Counted from the first letter of the stretch, positions 30,539-39,017 are shown. The stretch: DNA of 64,000 nucleotides from Prauserella shujinwangii (GCF_003001955.1 NZ_PVNH01000006.1:310001-374000), one strand, 5' to 3'. Made by a program: numbers and translations. Notes: generated by a model from the letters alone, not told the origin.

Positions 30539-32256
30539 GACTCCCGTTCCGGCTCGGGCGCCGGGGCGCCGGTCCGCGCGCCGAGCCACGCCTTCCGCAG
30601 TGCCACGGCCGCCTCGAAGATCAGCCAGACCGCCAGCACGAAGATGATCGCGTCGAGCGGGGCCAGCACCCAGTCGCCTTCGCCGATGAAGTTGCCGAGG
30701 TTGACGATCAGCGCCCAGCTGGTCATGACCAGCAGGAACACCAGCGGGACGAGCACCGCGACCGGGTTGCGGCGGTTCTTGGTGACCCACACCGCCACCA
30801 CGGCGAGCGCCAGGCCCGCGGTGAGCTGGTTGGTGGTGCCGAACAGCTGCCACAGCACACCGAACGTGTAGCCGCGCTCGCCGCCGCCGGGCAGCAGGGC
30901 CATCACCAGCGGCACGATGACCGCGATGCCGGTGGCCAGCGTGACGTTGCGGGCAATCGTCCGCGCGCCCGCGATCTCGGCGATCTCCTGGACGATGTAG
31001 CGCTGCAGCCGCACGCCGGTGTCCATCGTGGTCGCCGCGAAGCTGATCACGACGATCGCCGCGAAGATCGTGCCGATCGCGACCGGCACGCCGATGTTGT
31101 TCGCGAACTGCGCCACACCGTTGACGAAGTTGCCCACCGCGCCGTCCGAGGCGGTCGCGAAGTCGGGGTAGGCGGCCTTCCAGTCGGCCGTGGTCGCGAC
31201 GATGCCCGCCGTGCAGGCGAGGATCGACGCGAGCGCGAGCGAGCCCTCGCCGACCGCGCCGACATAGCCGACGTACCGGGCGTCGGTCTCCTTGTCGAGC
31301 TGTTTCGACGTGGTGCCCGACGACACGAGACTGTGGAACCCGGAGATCGCCCCGCACGCGATCGTGATGAACAGGAACGGGAACCAGTGCGGCGAGCCCT
31401 CGGGGGTGTCGTTGAACGCGGGCGCCACGATCCGGTCGAAACCGACGATGATGCCGAGCCCGATCACACCGAGCGCGATGAACAGCTGGTGCGAGTTGAT
31501 GTAGTCGCGTGGCTGGAGCAGCACCCACACCGGGATCCGCGAGGCGACGAAGGTGTAGGCGAACAGCAGGATCACCCAGATGTTGCGCTCGGTGAAGAAC
31601 CCGTCCTCGGCCGCGATGCCCGCGAGCGAGATCGGCACGAGCTGGCCCAGCAGGATCGACACGTAGAGCAGGATCACGCCGACGATCGACGGCAGGAGCG
31701 CGGCGCTGCGCGTGCGGTAGACGTACTGGCCGATGCCGATGGCGAGCGGGATCTCCAGCAGGATCGGCAGCACGGCCTCCGGGTTGGCCACGAACAGATT
31801 GCCGATCACCACGGCGAACACGGCGTTCACCAGGGTGAGCAGGAAGAAGATGATCAGCAGGAACAGCGTGCGCGCCCGCCGGTTGATGACCTCCCTGGCC
31901 AGGGTGCCGATGCTCTTGGCGCGGTGCCGGACCGACACCGCGAGCGCGCCGAAGTCGTGCACGCCCGCCGCGAAGATCGTGCCGAGCACGACCCACGCCA
32001 GCGCGGGGCCCCAGCCCCAGAACACCGCGATCGCCGGGCCGACGATCGGCGCCGCCCCGGCCACCGACGTGAAGTGGTGACCGAACAGCACGTGCTTGTT
32101 GGTCGGCACGAAGTCGACGCCGTCCCGCATGCTGTGGGCCGGGGTGACGAACGCCGGATCGAGGGCGTAGACGTTCTTGGCGAGATACGCCGAGTAGTAG
32201 CGGTAGCCGAGGTAGAACAGCACGGCTACGACCAGCGCAACGACGATGGCGGGCAT
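30535..32256 (-). CDS. cstA: Carbon starvation protein CstA (pyruvate/peptide transporter family)
   Basis: A 573-residue polytopic membrane protein of the CstA/BtsT family, with about 14-16 predicted helices. Conserved segments include Pro-Thr-Asn-Lys-His-Val-Leu-Phe-Gly-His-His-Phe near residue 55, Gly-Pro-Ala-Ile-Ala-Val-Phe-Trp-Gly-Trp, and Gly-Phe-His-Ser-Leu-Val-Ser-Ser-Gly-Thr-Thr. Family members import pyruvate or peptides in starvation. AGGAG at 32265-32269 lies 8 nt before the ATG at 32256. The downstream CC-tailed protein overlaps it by GTGA. No CRP site is visible in the short upstream gap. Confidence 0.93.
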   Translation of the reverse strand: MPAIVVALVVAVLFYLGYRYYSAYLAKNVYALDPAFVTPAHSMRDGVDFVPTNKHVLFGHHFTSVAGAAPIVGPAIAVFWGWGPALAWVVLGTIFAAGVHDFGALAVSVRHRAKSIGTLAREVINRRARTLFLLIIFFLLTLVNAVFAVVIGNLFVANPEAVLPILLEIPLAIGIGQYVYRTRSAALLPSIVGVILLYVSILLGQLVPISLAGIAAEDGFFTERNIWVILLFAYTFVASRIPVWVLLQPRDYINSHQLFIALGVIGLGIIVGFDRIVAPAFNDTPEGSPHWFPFLFITIACGAISGFHSLVSSGTTSKQLDKETDARYVGYVGAVGEGSLALASILACTAGIVATTADWKAAYPDFATASDGAVGNFVNGVAQFANNIGVPVAIGTIFAAIVVISFAATTMDTGVRLQRYIVQEIAEIAGARTIARNVTLATGIAVIVPLVMALLPGGGERGYTFGVLWQLFGTTNQLTAGLALAVVAVWVTKNRRNPVAVLVPLVFLLVMTSWALIVNLGNFIGEGDWVLAPLDAIIFVLAVWLIFEAAVALRKAWLGARTGAPAPEPERES

Positions 32257-32305
32257 GTCGCTCACTCCTGGCACCATTGGCGGGAGGCTCTGTCGACGTG
32301 GGACG

Positions 32306-32339
32306 TTAACAGCCCGACGATCTTCTGGTAAGAGCCTGG
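32306..32339 (+). promoter_or_regulatory. Leaderless promoter of the 32340 gene
   Basis: TTAACA (32306-32311), 17-nt spacer, TAAGAG (32329-32334), then the ATG five nt later at 32340 (second ATG at 32343). No Shine-Dalgarno. It lies within the 83-bp gap divergent to cstA. Confidence 0.55.
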
Positions 32340-33158
32340 ATGATGAACGAGCAGCTTCCGTTATGGCGGCGCGCGCTGACCGCCGAGCTGTGCTGGCTGG
32401 ACGAGGCGGGGCAGCCGCACGTGGTGGCCAGCACCCCCCTGGTCGCCGGCTCGGTGCCGTGCGTGGCCCTGCCCTACGCCAGAGCGCCCGAGGTGGCGGG
32501 CATCGGCACGGGCACGCCGGTCGCGTTCGCGGTGACGGACTCGCGCTCGCTGCGGCGGGGAGGTCCCGGCCACGCGTGGTACGGCACCGTGACGAGGACC
32601 GAGGACACCGAGGGCGACTTCTTCGCCGTCGAGCTCCTGCGCCAGGAGCTGACCAAGTACCCGCCGTCACGCACGTTCGCCGACAGCCCGCTGCTGTGCC
32701 GGGAGAACTGGTGGTGGCTGCCGCGGATCGTGCTCCGGCTGGCGCGCCGCGCGCACGCCGTCGAGCTGCCCGCGCGCACCAGCCCGCACCGGCACGCCCT
32801 GCTGGCGCGGGAGCGGTCCGGGGAGTTGGCGCTGGACGTGGTGGACCTGCCGGACGGCGCGCAGGGCACGGGCGGCCCGGCCGCGCTGCCGTTGCGGTCG
32901 CTGGCCGGCGGCGCGCTGCGCGGTGACGGCGCGCAGGCGCTGGCGTTCGGCTACGACTACTCGATGCCGGACATGGAACGCTGGGAACCGTGGTCGCTGC
33001 GCGGCCCGCTGCTCGGCGACCGGCTGGAGGTCACCGACCGCGCCGGGGCCCCGGGCGCCGAGCTGGGGCCGCTGACGCTGCTGCAGCGCATCCGGCGGCA
33101 GCGGACGCTGTCGAGGGCCTGCCGCCGGGAGCTCGCGGCGGCGCAAAACCGCAGCTAG
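32340..33158 (+). CDS. Hypothetical protein, possible flavin split-barrel
   Basis: A 272-residue soluble protein without a clear family match. The first 110 residues (strands such as Thr-Pro-Val-Ala-Phe-Ala-Val-Thr-Asp-Ser and Trp-Tyr-Gly-Thr-Val-Thr) suggest a flavin-reductase or pyridoxamine-oxidase-like split barrel. A Trp triplet (Glu-Asn-Trp-Trp-Trp-Leu-Pro) follows near residue 122, and the C-terminus is helical and basic. Start at 32340 fits the promoter; 32343 is equally possible. Function unknown. Confidence 0.65.
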   Translation: MMNEQLPLWRRALTAELCWLDEAGQPHVVASTPLVAGSVPCVALPYARAPEVAGIGTGTPVAFAVTDSRSLRRGGPGHAWYGTVTRTEDTEGDFFAVELLRQELTKYPPSRTFADSPLLCRENWWWLPRIVLRLARRAHAVELPARTSPHRHALLARERSGELALDVVDLPDGAQGTGGPAALPLRSLAGGALRGDGAQALAFGYDYSMPDMERWEPWSLRGPLLGDRLEVTDRAGAPGAELGPLTLLQRIRRQRTLSRACRRELAAAQNRS

Positions 33159-33187
33159 TGACGCTCCTCCCACCATGCGGACGGCGC

Positions 33188-33216
33188 TAGACCACATCCT
33201 GAGCGCATGGCACCCT
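33188..33216 (+). promoter_or_regulatory. Possible promoter of the sulfate-assimilation leader
   Basis: TAGACC (33188-33193), 17-nt spacer and CACCCT (33211-33216), followed seven nt later by the leader-peptide GTG at 33224. The boxes are imperfect, but the spacing fits a leaderless transcript starting with the leader ORF. Confidence 0.35.
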
Positions 33217-33223
33217 GAGAACC

Positions 33224-33304
33224 GTGACTATCGCCGGTGTGCTCCTCGTGGTTCGACGCCACGTGGACTACCTGCGTGTCTCCAGCAGTCTCTGCCGGCG
33301 CTGA
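33224..33304 (+). CDS. Leader peptide of the sulfate-assimilation operon (26 aa)
   Basis: A GTG-initiated frame of 26 residues: Val/Leu-rich start, then Arg-Arg-His-Val-Asp-Tyr-Leu-Arg-Val-Ser-Ser-Ser-Leu-Cys-Arg-Arg and stop. It matches the actinobacterial leader-peptide pattern (Arg-Arg-His-x-Asp ... Arg-Val-Ser-Ser-x-x-Cys) found before cysteine/sulfur genes. The late Cys codon (TGC) would make ribosomes pause when Cys-tRNA is scarce, consistent with attenuation of the operon. A 9-bp stem GCGCCGGAC/GTCCGGCGC (33350-33358/33397-33405) lies between this frame and the sulfite reductase. Confidence 0.8.
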   Translation: MTIAGVLLVVRRHVDYLRVSSSLCRR

Positions 33305-33442
33305 CCCCATTCCGCGCGCCGCAATCCGCCCAACGTAGGACAGCAGGCGGCGCCGGACGTGCCGCGAACTGCCCCCACCACGGCCCTGCCCGGGCGGTCC
33401 GGCGCGCACGGCGCCCGCTCCCAGCTCTGGAGGACGACACCG

Positions 33443-35125
33443 ATGGCCCCGAACACAGGCCGCCCCGCACGGACCAGGCAACGTCGCGGTGAGGGTCAGT
33501 GGGCCCTGGGCTACCGCGAGCCGCTCAACCCGAACGAGCGCTCGAAGAAGGACGACGCCCCGCTCAACGTCCGCGCGCGCATCGAGAACATCTACGCCCA
33601 CCGCGGCTTCGACGCCATCGACCCCGGTGACCTGCGCGGACGCTTCCGCTGGTACGGCCTCTACACGCAGCGCAAGCCCGGCATCGACGGCGGCCGCACC
33701 GCCACGCTGGAGCCCGAGGAGCTCGACGACGAGTACTTCATGCTGCGGGTGCGCGTCGACGGCGGCGCGCTGACCACCCAGCAGCTGGCCGTGATCGGCG
33801 AGGTCTCGCAGGTCCACGCCCGCGACACCGCGGACATCACCGACCGGCAGAACATCCAGTACCACTGGATCCGCATCGAGGACATGCCCGCCGTCTGGGA
33901 GAAGCTGGAGGGCGCGGGCCTGACCACGATGGAGGCGTGCGGCGACAGCCCGCGCGTCATCCTCGGCTCCCCGGTGGCGGGCATCGCGGCCGACGAGGTC
34001 ATCGACGGCACCCCGGCCATCGAGGAGATCCGCCGCCGCTACGTCGGCGACCCGGCGTTCGCCAATCTGCCGCGCAAGTTCAAGACCGCCGTCTCCGGCC
34101 TGCCCGACGTGGCGCACGAGATCCACGACGTCGCGTTCATCGGCGTGGTCCACCCCGAGCACGGTCCCGGCTTCGACGTCTGGGTCGGCGGTGGCCTGTC
34201 CACCAACCCGATGATCGGGCAGCGGCTCGGTGCCTGGGTGCCACTGGACGAGGTGCCCGACGTGTGGGCGGGCGTGGTGAGCGTCTTCCGCGACTACGGC
34301 TACCGCAGGCTGCGGTCGCGGGCGCGGATCAAGTTCCTGGTGAAGGACTGGGGCGCCGAGCGGTTCCGCGAGGTGCTGGAGAACGAGTACCTCGGGCGGG
34401 CGCTGCTCGACGGCCCGGCCCCCGAGGTGCCCGAGCGGCCGGTCGACCACGTGGGCGTGCACCGGCAGCGGGACGGGCGCTACTACGTCGGTGCCGCGCC
34501 GGTGGCGGGCCGGACCTCCGGCACCGACCTGGTCGCGGTCGCCAAGGCCGCGGAGCGGGCGGGCTCCGGCCGGGTGCGGCTCACGCCACAGCAGAAGCTC
34601 GTGGTGCTCGACGTGCCGGAGACGGAGATCGAGGGGCTGCGCGCCGAACTGGCGGAGCTGGGGTTGCAGACGGATCCGACGCCGTGGCGGCGGGGCGTGA
34701 TGGCCTGCACGGGCATCGAGTTCTGCAAGCTCGCGATCGTCGAGACCAAGGCGCGAGCCCAGGAGCTGGTCGCCGACCTGGAGCGCAGGCTGGCCGACAT
34801 CCAGGCCGGTGTGGACACCCCGGTGAGCGTGCACCTCAACGGCTGCCCCAACTCCTGCGCCCGGATCCAGACCGCCGACATCGGCCTGAAGGGCCAGATC
34901 GTCACCGACGCCAACGGCGACCAGGTCGAGGGTTTCCAGGTGCACCTCGGCGGCGGGCTGGGGCTCGACGCCGGTTTCGGGCGGAAGCTGCGAGGGCACA
35001 AGGTCACCAGCGCGGAGCTCACCGACTATGTGGAGCGGGTCGTGCGCAACTACGTGGCCGGCCGCGCGGACGGCGAGCGGTTCGCGCAGTGGGTGGCACG
35101 GGCCGAGGAGGGACAGCTGCGGTGA
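33443..35125 (+). CDS. sirA: Ferredoxin-dependent assimilatory sulfite reductase
   Basis: A 560-residue siroheme/4Fe-4S reductase. Cluster cysteines are in Ala-Cys-Thr-Gly-Ile-Glu-Phe-Cys (about 420-427) and Asn-Gly-Cys-Pro-Asn-Ser-Cys (about 470-476). Siroheme-contacting basic residues are around Thr-Asp-Arg-Gln-Asn-Ile-Gln. It reduces sulfite to sulfide with six electrons from ferredoxin. Its place with cysH, cysDN and a sirohydrochlorin chelatase supports sulfite over nitrite; mycobacteria call the ortholog NirA/SirA. Start at 33443 has GGAGG ten nt upstream. Next gene overlaps by GTGA. Confidence 0.92.
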   Translation: MAPNTGRPARTRQRRGEGQWALGYREPLNPNERSKKDDAPLNVRARIENIYAHRGFDAIDPGDLRGRFRWYGLYTQRKPGIDGGRTATLEPEELDDEYFMLRVRVDGGALTTQQLAVIGEVSQVHARDTADITDRQNIQYHWIRIEDMPAVWEKLEGAGLTTMEACGDSPRVILGSPVAGIAADEVIDGTPAIEEIRRRYVGDPAFANLPRKFKTAVSGLPDVAHEIHDVAFIGVVHPEHGPGFDVWVGGGLSTNPMIGQRLGAWVPLDEVPDVWAGVVSVFRDYGYRRLRSRARIKFLVKDWGAERFREVLENEYLGRALLDGPAPEVPERPVDHVGVHRQRDGRYYVGAAPVAGRTSGTDLVAVAKAAERAGSGRVRLTPQQKLVVLDVPETEIEGLRAELAELGLQTDPTPWRRGVMACTGIEFCKLAIVETKARAQELVADLERRLADIQAGVDTPVSVHLNGCPNSCARIQTADIGLKGQIVTDANGDQVEGFQVHLGGGLGLDAGFGRKLRGHKVTSAELTDYVERVVRNYVAGRADGERFAQWVARAEEGQLR

Positions 35126-35289
35126 GCGAGACAGGACCCAGCACCGGCCGGGCCGTGCCGTTCCACTGTCCGTACTGTGGCGAGGAGGACCTGCGGCCGG
35201 AAGAGAACGGCGCGTGGCTGTGTTCCTCCTGCCGGCGGGTGTTCTCGGTGAAGTTCATCGGGCTGCAGATACCGGAGGTAACACGATGA
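35122..35289 (+). CDS. Small zinc-ribbon-like protein of the sulfate operon
   Basis: A 55-residue protein with two CxxC pairs, Cys-Pro-Tyr-Cys (about 16-19) and Cys-Ser-Ser-Cys (about 34-37), a classic zinc-ribbon or redox-metal layout. It overlaps both neighbours by 4 nt (GTGA and ATGA), so it is an integral operon member. Database names such as insertion-element protein come from chance zinc-ribbon similarity. It could be an electron carrier or accessory of the reductases; untested. Confidence 0.82.
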   Translation: MSETGPSTGRAVPFHCPYCGEEDLRPEENGAWLCSSCRRVFSVKFIGLQIPEVTR

Positions 35290-36002
35290 CGGCGGCATCG
35301 CCGACCGAGCAGTCGACCGAGGAGCTGAAGGCCCTCGCGGAAAGGGCGGCCGAAGAGCTGGCGGACGCCGGCGCCGAGGCGGCGCTGCGCTGGGCCGTCG
35401 AGCAGTTCGGCGACGATCTCATCGTGGCGTCGAACATGCAGGACGCCGTGCTCATCGACCTGGCCACGAAGGTCAAGCCCGACGTGGACGTCCTGTTCCT
35501 CGAGACGGGTTACCACTTCGCGGAGACGATCGGCACCCGGGACGCCGTGCAGACGGTCTATCCGGACATCCGGATCATCGACGCCAAACCGGCACAGACG
35601 GTCGCCGAACAGGACGCGGAGTACGGGCCACGGCTGCACGAGCGCGACCCGAACCAGTGCTGCTTCCTGCGCAAGGTGGTGCCGCTGCGCGACACGCTCG
35701 CGAACTACTCGTGCTGGGTCACCGGCGTGCGCCGGGTCGACGCGCCGACGAGGGCGAACACCCCGATCGTCACCTGGGACGACCGCAACGGGCTGGTGAA
35801 GGTCAACCCGATCGCGCCGTGGACGGACGAGGAGTTCAACGACTACCTCGACCGGCACGGCATTCTGCAGAACCCGCTCGTCGGCGAGGGGTACCTGTCC
35901 ATCGGCTGCGCGCCGTGCACGGCTAAGGTCGCGCCGGGTGCCGACCCGCGGAGCGGCCGCTGGGCCGGACAGTCCAAGACCGAGTGCGGCCTGCACGGCT
36001 GA
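35286..36002 (+). CDS. cysH: Adenylyl-sulfate reductase (CysH, Fe-S type)
   Basis: A 238-residue thioredoxin-dependent reductase giving sulfite from APS. Cys-Cys (in Asn-Gln-Cys-Cys-Phe-Leu-Arg) and Cys-Ala-Pro-Cys supply the four ligands of the 4Fe-4S cluster that marks APS, rather than PAPS, reductases. The C-terminal Glu-Cys-Gly-Leu-His carries the catalytic Cys. The absence of a CysC kinase domain in CysN fits direct use of APS. ATG overlaps the upstream stop. Confidence 0.95.
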   Translation: MTAASPTEQSTEELKALAERAAEELADAGAEAALRWAVEQFGDDLIVASNMQDAVLIDLATKVKPDVDVLFLETGYHFAETIGTRDAVQTVYPDIRIIDAKPAQTVAEQDAEYGPRLHERDPNQCCFLRKVVPLRDTLANYSCWVTGVRRVDAPTRANTPIVTWDDRNGLVKVNPIAPWTDEEFNDYLDRHGILQNPLVGEGYLSIGCAPCTAKVAPGADPRSGRWAGQSKTECGLHG

Positions 36003-36013
36003 GAAAGGACGCC

Positions 36014-36982
36014 ATGACCGCGCTTCACGAGACACGCGAGACGGGCGAACCGGACACTGTTTCCGCGGTGTCCGCTGCCGCCACCGACGCCGCGCGGGAC
36101 AACCTCGCCGCGCTGGAGTCGGAGGCGATCCACATCTTCCGCGAGGTCGCGGGCGAGTTCGACCGCCCGGTGATCCTCTTCTCCGGTGGCAAGGACTCCA
36201 CGCTGCTGCTGCACCTGGCGATCAAGGCGTTCTGGCCGGCGCCGGTGCCGTTCCCGCTGCTGCACGTGGACACCGGACACAACTTCGACGAGGTCATCTC
36301 CTTCCGTGACCGGATGGCCGAGCGGCACGGGCTGCGGCTCATCGTCGCGCACGTGCAGGACTGGATCGACGACGGGCGGCTCACCGAGCGCCCCGACGGC
36401 ACACGGAACCCGCTGCAGACCCAGCCGCTGCTCGACACCATCGCCGAGCACCGGTTCGACGCGGTGTTCGGCGGCGGCCGCCGCGACGAGGAGCGCGCCA
36501 GGGCCAAGGAGCGCATCTTCAGCCTGCGCAACGCGTTCGGCCAGTGGGAGCCGCGCAGGCAGCGGCCCGAGCTGTGGAACCTGTACAACGGCAGGCACCG
36601 TCCCGGTGAGCACGTGCGGGTCTTCCCGCTGTCCAACTGGACCGAGTCGGACGTGTGGAACTACATCGCGCGCGAGCGCGTGGAGCTGCCGTCGATCTAC
36701 TACGCCCACCAGCGCAAGGTGTACCGCCGCGACGGCATGTGGCTCACCGAGGGACCGTGGGGCGGCCCCCGCGAGGGCGAGGAGGTCAAGGAGCTGACGG
36801 TGCGCTACCGCACGGTCGGCGACGGATCGTGCACCGGCGCGGTCGAGTCCACAGCGTCCACTGTGGAGGAAGTTATCGCCGAGGTGCAGGCCAGCAGGCT
36901 CACCGAGCGCGGTGCCACCCGGGCGGACGACCGGCTGTCCGAGGCCGCGATGGAGGACCGCAAGCGGGAGGGTTATTTCTGA
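36014..36982 (+). CDS. cysD: Sulfate adenylyltransferase subunit 2
   Basis: A 322-residue N-type PP-loop ATPase that, with CysN, forms APS from sulfate and ATP. PP-loop Ser-Gly-Gly-Lys-Asp-Ser-Thr is near residue 57; His-Val-Asp-Thr-Gly-His-Asn and Gly-Gly-Gly-Arg-Arg-Asp-Glu-Glu-Arg-Ala-Arg are conserved. ATG 36014 follows AAAGGA. The stop overlaps cysN by one nt. Contains one copy of the TCCAC-N-GTGGA dyad at 36857-36867, using the rare ACT codon. Confidence 0.95.
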   Translation: MTALHETRETGEPDTVSAVSAAATDAARDNLAALESEAIHIFREVAGEFDRPVILFSGGKDSTLLLHLAIKAFWPAPVPFPLLHVDTGHNFDEVISFRDRMAERHGLRLIVAHVQDWIDDGRLTERPDGTRNPLQTQPLLDTIAEHRFDAVFGGGRRDEERARAKERIFSLRNAFGQWEPRRQRPELWNLYNGRHRPGEHVRVFPLSNWTESDVWNYIARERVELPSIYYAHQRKVYRRDGMWLTEGPWGGPREGEEVKELTVRYRTVGDGSCTGAVESTASTVEEVIAEVQASRLTERGATRADDRLSEAAMEDRKREGYF

Positions 36983-38259
36983 TGAGTTCCTTGCTACGGC
37001 TGGCCACGGCCGGCAGCGTGGACGACGGGAAGTCGACCCTGGTCGGCCGCTTGCTGTACGACACGAAGTCCGTCCTCGCCGACCAGCTCGACGCGGTCCA
37101 GCGCGCGAGCGTCGACCGTGGACTGTCCACACCGGATCTCTCGCTGCTGGTGGACGGCCTGCGCTCCGAGCGGGAGCAGGGCATCACGATCGACGTGGCC
37201 TACCGTTACTTCGCCACGCCGAGGCGGAGCTTCGTGCTGGCGGACACACCCGGCCACGTGCAGTACACGCGCAACACGGTGACCGGCGCGTCCACCGCGC
37301 AGCTGGCCGTGCTGCTGGTGGACGCGCGCAAGGGCGTCGTCGAGCAGACGCGGCGGCACGCGGCCGTGCTGGCCCTGCTCGGCGTGCCCCGGCTCGTGCT
37401 GGCGGTCAACAAGGTGGACCTCATCAACTACGACGAGGCCGCGTTCACCGTGATCGCCAAGGAGTTCGCCACGCACGCGGCGTCGCTGGGTTACGCCGAG
37501 GGCTCGGTGCTGACCATCCCGGTGTCGGCGCTGCACGGCGACAACGTCGCCACGCGCTCGGAGAACACGCCGTGGTACGGCGGTCCCACCCTGCTGGAGC
37601 ACCTGGAGCAGGTGCCGGTGGCGCCCGACCCGCACGACGCGCCGTTCCGGTTCCCCGTGCAGTACGTCATCCGGCCCCGCACGGCCGACTACCCCGACTA
37701 CCGCGGATACGCCGGGCAGATCGCGGCGGGGACCGTGCGGCCCGGCGACGAGGTCGTGGTGCTGCCGCAGGGGCTGCGCACCAGGGTGACCCGGGTCGAC
37801 ACCGCCGACGGCCCCCGCGACGAGGCGGGCGCGGGCAGCTCGGTGACCGTGCTGCTGGCCGACGACCTCGACATCGCGCGGGGCGACCTCATCGCCTCGG
37901 CGACCGACCGGCCGGAGGTCACCGACGAGTTCACCGCCACCCTGTGCTGGCTGTCCAGCTCGTCGCTGCGGCCTGGCGCGCGCGTGCTCGTCAAGCACGG
38001 CGCGCGCACGGTGCAGGCACTGGTCGAGGAGCTGGGCTCCCGCTTCGACGAGCAGACGTTGTCCACTGTGGATTCTCCGGAGTCGCTGGAGCTGAACGAG
38101 ATCGGCGGTGTCCGGATCCGGCTGTCCGAGGAGCTGCCGGTGGACGAGTACTCGCACAGCCCGCGCACGGGCGCGTTCCTGGTGATCGACCCGAAGAACG
38201 GCGACACGCTGGCCGCGGGCCTGGTCGGGGAGCGCCTTTCGGCGGTGGGCGCGGGGTGA
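36982..38259 (+). CDS. cysN: Sulfate adenylyltransferase subunit 1 (GTPase)
   Basis: A 425-residue elongation-factor-like GTPase that drives the CysD reaction. G1 is Gly-Ser-Val-Asp-Asp-Gly-Lys-Ser-Thr (about 11-19), G3 Asp-Thr-Pro-Gly-His, and G4 Asn-Lys-Val-Asp. The length ends at the EF-Tu-like domains; there is no CysC APS-kinase fusion, consistent with the APS reductase route. A TCCAC-N-GTGGA dyad occurs at 38062-38072 and a GTGGAC-T-GTCCAC dyad near 37118-37130. Overlaps the next gene by GTGA. Confidence 0.95.
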   Translation: MSSLLRLATAGSVDDGKSTLVGRLLYDTKSVLADQLDAVQRASVDRGLSTPDLSLLVDGLRSEREQGITIDVAYRYFATPRRSFVLADTPGHVQYTRNTVTGASTAQLAVLLVDARKGVVEQTRRHAAVLALLGVPRLVLAVNKVDLINYDEAAFTVIAKEFATHAASLGYAEGSVLTIPVSALHGDNVATRSENTPWYGGPTLLEHLEQVPVAPDPHDAPFRFPVQYVIRPRTADYPDYRGYAGQIAAGTVRPGDEVVVLPQGLRTRVTRVDTADGPRDEAGAGSSVTVLLADDLDIARGDLIASATDRPEVTDEFTATLCWLSSSSLRPGARVLVKHGARTVQALVEELGSRFDEQTLSTVDSPESLELNEIGGVRIRLSEELPVDEYSHSPRTGAFLVIDPKNGDTLAAGLVGERLSAVGAG

Positions 38260-38993
38260 CCCTCGTCGCCGTCGCGCACGGCAGCCGCGACCCGAGGTCG
38301 GCGGCCACCGTGCGCGCCCTCGTGGGAGCCGTCCGCACCGTCTCCCCCGGGCTCGACGTCCGCGAGGCGTTCCTCGACCTGTCCGAGCCGAAGGTCGGCG
38401 ATGTCCTCGCCCGCCTGCACGCCGAGGGCGCACGGACGGCCGTCGCCGCGCCGCTGCTGCTCGGCAGCGCCTACCACGCCCGAGTGGACCTGCCCGGGAT
38501 CGTCGCCGAGGCCGCGGAACGGTTCCCGCCGCTGCGGGTGTCGGTCGCGGACGTGCTCGGCACCGACCCGCTGCTCGACGCCGTCGCGCTCGACCGGCTG
38601 GCCGCCGCGGGCGCCGACCCGGCCGATCCGGAGCTCGGCGTCGTGGTCGCCGCGGTCGGCTCGTCCCACCCGCCCGCGAACGACGCGGTCGCGCGCCTCG
38701 CCGCCCGCTGGCAGGCGCGGCACGGCTGCCTCGCGGCTCCCGCGTTCGCCAGCGCGGCGAAACCCGACGTGCCCGCGGCCCTGGCCCGGCTGCGCGCCCG
38801 CGGCGCACGGCACTTCGCCGTCGCGTCGTGGTTCCTCGCCCCCGGGCTGCTGCCCGACCGCGTGCTCGGGCAGGTACGCGAGCACGCCCCCGGCGCCCCG
38901 GTCGCGGAGCCGCTGGGCGCCGACCCGCGGGTGGCCGAGCTGGTGGTCCGCCGCTACCACGAGGCCGTCTCCGCGGCCGCCCGCAGCGCGTAG
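38256..38993 (+). CDS. sirB: Sirohydrochlorin chelatase (CbiX/SirB family)
   Basis: A 245-residue double-repeat CbiX-family chelatase, with a His in Val-Ala-His-Gly-Ser-Arg near the start and His-Pro in Ser-Ser-His-Pro-Pro-Ala in the second half. In this operon the expected role is inserting ferrous iron into sirohydrochlorin to give siroheme for the sulfite reductase. Corresponds in place to mycobacterial Rv2393 (che1). GTG start overlaps cysN. The methyltransferase and dehydrogenase of siroheme synthesis are not present in the window. Confidence 0.88.
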   Translation: MTLVAVAHGSRDPRSAATVRALVGAVRTVSPGLDVREAFLDLSEPKVGDVLARLHAEGARTAVAAPLLLGSAYHARVDLPGIVAEAAERFPPLRVSVADVLGTDPLLDAVALDRLAAAGADPADPELGVVVAAVGSSHPPANDAVARLAARWQARHGCLAAPAFASAAKPDVPAALARLRARGARHFAVASWFLAPGLLPDRVLGQVREHAPGAPVAEPLGADPRVAELVVRRYHEAVSAAARSA

Positions 38994-39017
38994 CATTCCG
39001 CCCTGCCCGTGCTGACC

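Noticed and set aside
35122-35289. Insertion-element protein
   Set aside because: Only the two CxxC pairs resemble a transposase zinc ribbon. The gene overlaps both neighbours inside the sulfate operon and no inverted repeats flank it.
36982-38259. CysNC bifunctional enzyme
   Set aside because: The protein stops at the elongation-factor-like domains; no APS-kinase P-loop follows, and CysH is of the APS-reductase type.
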